NCBI GenBank assembly: GCA_036389485.1
Contig: DASVPR010000055.1
Location: forward strand, 97,371-161,370
DNA from: CADCVT01 sp036389485
GTDB lineage: Bacteria; Actinomycetota; Thermoleophilia; Solirubrobacterales; Solirubrobacteraceae
Direction of reading: 5' to 3'
DNA: 64,000 nt
Shown in pieces: positions 60,947 through 64,000 of the stretch (position 1 is the stretch's first letter; every line of letters starts with the position of its first letter). Under the pieces are notes generated by a model. That model saw only the letters and a program-made list of their open reading frames with translations, had not been told where the DNA came from and ran no database searches. The translations under genes were made by a program, and so were the position numbers.

Positions 60947-62961
60947 CCGTCGAGGTTCCGGACGAGGTCCTCCTCGCTCATCGGCCGGGCGAAGAGGAAG
61001 CCCTGCCCGAGCTGGCAGCCCAGCTCCCGCAGCTCGGCCTCCTGCTCCGGACGCTCGATCCCCTCGGCGACCGTCGCCAGCTCGAGGCTGTGGCCGAGGC
61101 CGACGATCGCCTTCATCAGCTTCGCGTCCGGTCCTGAGCCGGGCGCGATGAGCTCGCGGTCGAGCTTGAGGATGTCGATCGGGAAGCGCCGCAGGTAGCT
61201 GAGCGTCGAGTAGCCGGTGCCGAAGTCGTCGATCGCGAGGCGGACGCCGAGGGCCTTCAGCTGCGCGAGCGTCTCCGCGGTGGCGTCGAGGTCGGCGGTG
61301 AGCATCGACTCGGTGATCTCGAGCACGAGCGTCGTCGGGTCGATCCCGGCGTCCTCGATGCTCTGCCGGACGTCGTCCACGAGGTTCGGGTCGTGGAACT
61401 GGCGGGGGGAGAGGTTGACGCTCATGATCAGCTCCGGGCTGACGCCGGGGCGGCCCTGGAGCGTCTTGGCGAAGCGGCAGGCGTTCTGCAGCACCCAGCG
61501 GCCGAGGGGGACGATGAGCCCGGTCTCCTCCGCCGTCGGGATGAAGTCGTTGGGGCCGACGATGCCGCGCTCGGGGTGGCGCCAGCGCACGAGCGCCTCC
61601 ACCGCGACGACCCGATGCGTGGCCAGCTCGAGCACCGGCTGGTAGTCGAGGGTCAGCTCCTCGGACTCGATCGCGTGGCGCAGCTCGCCCTCCAGCGCGA
61701 AGCGCTCCAGCGCGCGCTCGTGCATGTCGGGCTGGAAGACGCGGTGGCGGTTGCGCCCGCCGTTCTTCGCGGCGTACATGGCGGCGTCGGCGTCGCGGAG
61801 GAGGGCCTCGGCCGTGTCGTCCGGGCCGTGGCTGAGCGCGACGCCGATGCTCGCCCGCGCGACGACCTCGCGGTCGCCGGGGTGCAGGCGGATCGGGTCG
61901 GTGAGCGCGGCGAGGAGGCGTGTGGCCGTGGTCTCGGCGCCGCGCGCGTCCGGGACGTCCTCGAGCAGGATCGCGAACTCGTCGCCGCCGAGGCGGGCGA
62001 TCGTGTCCTCGAGGCGGAGCGTCGTGGTGAGGCGGGCTGCGACCTCGCGGAGCAGCTCGTCGCCGGCGCCGTGGCCGAGGCTGTCGTTGACGGCCTTGAA
62101 GTCGTCGAGGTCGAGGAAGAGGACGGCGACGCGGCCCACGTCCCGGCGGCGGCGGTTGTGGGCGCGGGCGAGGGCCTGCTGGGTGCGGTCGCGGAAGAGC
62201 GCGCGGTTCGGGAGGCCGGTGAGCGCGTCGTGGAACGCCTGGTGGACCAGCTCGTCCCTCGAGTTGACGAGGCGGTCCATCATCCCGTTGAACGCCTCCG
62301 CGACGTCGTGCAGCTCGTCGTCGCCGCCGACGTGGACGCGGCGGCTGAAGTCCTCGTTGCCGACGCGGCGGGCGGCGTCGCGCAGCTCGCTCAGCGGGCG
62401 GGCGATGTGCTTGCGCAGGCGCTGGGCGAGGAACGTCGCGGCGGCCGCGCTGGCGATGAGCATGACGAGCAGGGCGGCGAGCTGCCGGCGCTCGTGGGTG
62501 CGGACGTCGGCGGACTGCTCGGTCAGCTCGTGCAGGGAGCGGTTGCGGACTGCCGTGAGCGCGTTCTCGACGCCCTCGGTGTCGCCTCTGGCCGCCGCTT
62601 TCTGCGCTTCTTGGCCGTGGGTGCGCTCGATGGGGTCGTCGACGGCGGTCGTCAGGTCGCTGAGCGCCTCGTCGAGGGCCGCGCGGGCCTCGGCCGCGCG
62701 GCCGATCGTGTGGGCGCGCGGGGCCTCGCTGGCGGCGCCCGCCTCGGTGCGGACGCGCTCGGCGGCGGTGCGGGCGCGGGCGATGACGGCGAACTCCTCG
62801 ACGGTCTCGCGCTCGATGCCCTCCTGCTCGGCGGCGGTCCCCCACTGCGTGTACAGCGCGAGGCCCGACAGGAGCGCGAGCGGAACGAGCATGACGACGA
62901 GGGACAGGAACAGGCGCCTGCCCAGCGAGGTACGTCGCGGCGCCGGAGGCAAAGCCGCCAT
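60871..62961 (-). CDS. Membrane GGDEF-EAL protein (cyclic-di-GMP turnover)
   Basis: A 696-residue protein: TM1 (about 15-36), extracellular helical sensor (37-158), TM2 (158-178), HAMP (180-232), GGDEF (240-410) with intact GGDEF (325-329) and an RXXD inhibitory site (R316-D319), and EAL (422-680) with VEALVRW (EAL 455-457), SVNLSPRQF, EITES, IDDFGTGYS and VAEGIE. Both cyclase and phosphodiesterase motifs look intact, so it may be bifunctional. It stands alone, divergent from recA. The C-terminus overlaps the convergent peptidase gene by 76 bases. Confidence 0.94.
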   Translation of the reverse strand: MAALPPAPRRTSLGRRLFLSLVVMLVPLALLSGLALYTQWGTAAEQEGIERETVEEFAVIARARTAAERVRTEAGAASEAPRAHTIGRAAEARAALDEALSDLTTAVDDPIERTHGQEAQKAAARGDTEGVENALTAVRNRSLHELTEQSADVRTHERRQLAALLVMLIASAAAATFLAQRLRKHIARPLSELRDAARRVGNEDFSRRVHVGGDDELHDVAEAFNGMMDRLVNSRDELVHQAFHDALTGLPNRALFRDRTQQALARAHNRRRRDVGRVAVLFLDLDDFKAVNDSLGHGAGDELLREVAARLTTTLRLEDTIARLGGDEFAILLEDVPDARGAETTATRLLAALTDPIRLHPGDREVVARASIGVALSHGPDDTAEALLRDADAAMYAAKNGGRNRHRVFQPDMHERALERFALEGELRHAIESEELTLDYQPVLELATHRVVAVEALVRWRHPERGIVGPNDFIPTAEETGLIVPLGRWVLQNACRFAKTLQGRPGVSPELIMSVNLSPRQFHDPNLVDDVRQSIEDAGIDPTTLVLEITESMLTADLDATAETLAQLKALGVRLAIDDFGTGYSTLSYLRRFPIDILKLDRELIAPGSGPDAKLMKAIVGLGHSLELATVAEGIERPEQEAELRELGCQLGQGFLFARPMSEEDLVRNLDGQRIVNRTADPMGAPLSAVPRSESR

Positions 62962-63112
62962 ACATCCGTCTGTCGGCCTTCACGCACGCGGCTTTAGGCC
63001 GCCGCACTTCCGACACACCGCGTCGCTCTCGCGGCACGCCTCGCCGCGTACGTTCCGTCCGGTCCACCCCCCAAACTCATCGGTCCACTTCACAGGAAAG
63101 GTTGCCCGTCCC
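62962..63112. other. Divergent intergenic region of the GGDEF-EAL gene and recA
   Basis: 151 bases hold both promoters. On the minus strand the leader of the GGDEF-EAL gene has GCGGC-CTAAA-GCCGC (5-bp stem, 5-base loop) around 62990-63004. I see no complete GEMM-type riboswitch core, no GAAC-N4-GTTC LexA box and no clear -10/-35 for recA. AGGAAAGG (63093-63100) is the likely recA Shine-Dalgarno sequence. Confidence 0.5.
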
Positions 63113-64000
63113 ATGCCCCCCGTCAGCGAGCAGGAGAAGGCCGCGAAGGCCCGCGATGCCGCCCTCCAGGGCGCGCTGTCCCAGATCGAGCGCGAGTTCG
63201 GGAAGGGCACGGTCATGCGGATGGGCGACGAGGGCGCCCAGGTCAAGGTGCAGGCGATCCCTACGGGGGCGCTGTCCCTGGACCTCGCGCTGGGGATCGG
63301 CGGGGTCCCGCGCGGCCGGATCGTCGAGGTCTTCGGGCCGGAGTCGTCCGGCAAGACGACGCTGATGTACCACATCATCGCCGAGGCCCAGAAGCTCGGC
63401 GGCGTGTGCGCCTTCATCGACGCCGAGCACGCGATGGACCCGCTGTACGCCCAGCGGATCGGCGTCGACATCGACGAGCTGCTCGTGTCGCAGCCCGACT
63501 ACGGCGAGCAGGCGCTCGAGGTGGCGGACATGCTCGTGCGCTCGAGCGCCGTCGACCTGATCTGCGTGGACTCGGTGGCGGCGCTGACGCCGCGCTCCGA
63601 GCTCGAGGGCCAGATGGGCGACACGACGGTCGGCCTGCAGGCGCGGATGATGTCCCAGGCGATGCGCAAGCTCGCCGGCAACCTGAACCGGTCGGGCACG
63701 CTCTGCGTCTTCACCAACCAGATCCGCGAGAAGGTCGGCGTGATGTTCGGCTCGCCGGAGACGCAGCCCGGTGGGCGCGCGCTGAAGTTCTACGCCTCCC
63801 AGCGGCTGGACATCCGCCGCATCGAGACGCTGAAGGACGGCACGGAGGCGGTCGGCAACCGCGTGCGCGTCAAGGTCGTCAAGAACAAGGTGGCGGCGCC
63901 GTTCCGCCAGGCCGAGTTCGACATCGAGTACGGCATGGGCATCTCGTCCGAGGGCTGCATCCTCGACCTCGGGCTGGAGCACAACATCGTCTCCAAGTCC
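63113..64000 (+). CDS. recA: Recombinase RecA (5' part, runs off the window)
   Basis: The first 296 codons of RecA, which pairs homologous DNA and activates the SOS response. N-terminal helix (ALSQIEREFGKGTVMRMGD), Walker A GPESSGKTT (75-83), VCAFIDAEHAMDP, Walker B region LICVDSVAALTP, loop L1 GQMGDTTVGLQARMMSQAMRKL and L2 FTNQIREKVGVMFGSPETQPGGRALKFYAS are complete. No intein is found up to codon 296. ATG at 63113 with AGGAAAGG 12 bases upstream. Confidence 0.98.
   Translation, partial: MPPVSEQEKAAKARDAALQGALSQIEREFGKGTVMRMGDEGAQVKVQAIPTGALSLDLALGIGGVPRGRIVEVFGPESSGKTTLMYHIIAEAQKLGGVCAFIDAEHAMDPLYAQRIGVDIDELLVSQPDYGEQALEVADMLVRSSAVDLICVDSVAALTPRSELEGQMGDTTVGLQARMMSQAMRKLAGNLNRSGTLCVFTNQIREKVGVMFGSPETQPGGRALKFYASQRLDIRRIETLKDGTEAVGNRVRVKVVKNKVAAPFRQAEFDIEYGMGISSEGCILDLGLEHNIVSKS

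Noticed and set aside
62962..63050. Cyclic-di-GMP-I (GEMM) riboswitch before the GGDEF-EAL gene
   Set aside because: The leader has a GGCCTAAAGCC hairpin but not the GGACGCAAAGCC core or the GNRA/tetraloop-receptor layout of GEMM elements.
63030..63112. LexA (SOS) box upstream of recA
   Set aside because: Only a single GTTC half site (GTACGTTC) is present, with no GAAC four bases before it.
63113..64000. Intein in recA
   Set aside because: The visible 296 codons align without interruption through the P-loop and loops L1 and L2.

Overview
The window is a very GC-rich, densely packed bacterial chromosome segment. Gene content and order (mihF-gmk-rpoZ-coaBC, rimP-nusA-ylxR-infB, rbfA-truB-ribF-rpsO, ftsK, recA) and the small lipoprotein and collagen-like families point to a deep actinobacterium of the Thermoleophilia/Solirubrobacterales type (Conexibacter- or Solirubrobacter-like). 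That placement is inferred from content and codon use, not from a search. Most neighbouring genes overlap by 1-4 bases (TGATG, ATGA, GTGA, TTGA). No stretch over 300 bases lacks a gene.

Layout. 1-6.6 kb: end of a glycosidase-like gene, pncA, a frameshifted flavin oxidoreductase, a sulfotransferase and an MMPL transporter. 6.6-7.7 kb: tRNA-Arg(CCG) followed directly by RNase Z. 7.7-16.7 kb: pyrimidine operon pyrR-pyrB-pyrC-(isochorismatase-like)-carA-carB-pyrD, with a PyrR-binding loop over the ribosome binding site. 16.8-24 kb: mihF, gmk, rpoZ, coaBC, then a MoxR/DUF58/transglutaminase cluster and a TPR protein. 24-27.5 kb: small regulators, an unusual proteasome-like hydrolase with the catalytic Thr right after Met, and an S1-type protein. 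27.5-34.1 kb: rimP-nusA-ylxR-infB-DUF503-rbfA-nrnA translation/RNA operon, with a hairpin leader. 34.1-37.6 kb: a surface-sugar insertion (flippase, glycosyltransferase, RmlC-like cupin, methyltransferase). 37.7-44.3 kb: truB-ribF-rpsO, then peroxiredoxin and membrane genes, then pnp. 44.3-49.9 kb: M16 peptidase, dapB, small genes, dapA, RNase J. 49.8-54 kb, minus strand: MFS exporter with its ArsR-type repressor, a striking array of short palindromes, and an OmpR/histidine-kinase pair. 54-64 kb: ftsK, RodZ-like protein, cinA, thpR, a secreted M14 carboxypeptidase, a GGDEF-EAL protein (minus) and the start of recA.

Points that stand out: (1) seven 13-bp palindromes spaced at exactly 23 bp, three of one sequence followed by four of another; (2) several conserved genes whose N-termini begin without ATG, GTG or TTG (thpR at CTG, M16 peptidase at ATA, flippase at ACG, ylxR with none); (3) -10 boxes placed 6-11 bases before start codons, implying many leaderless mRNAs; (4) a zinc-knuckle and acidic tail on NusA; (5) an amidohydrolase-like gene inside the pyrimidine operon.
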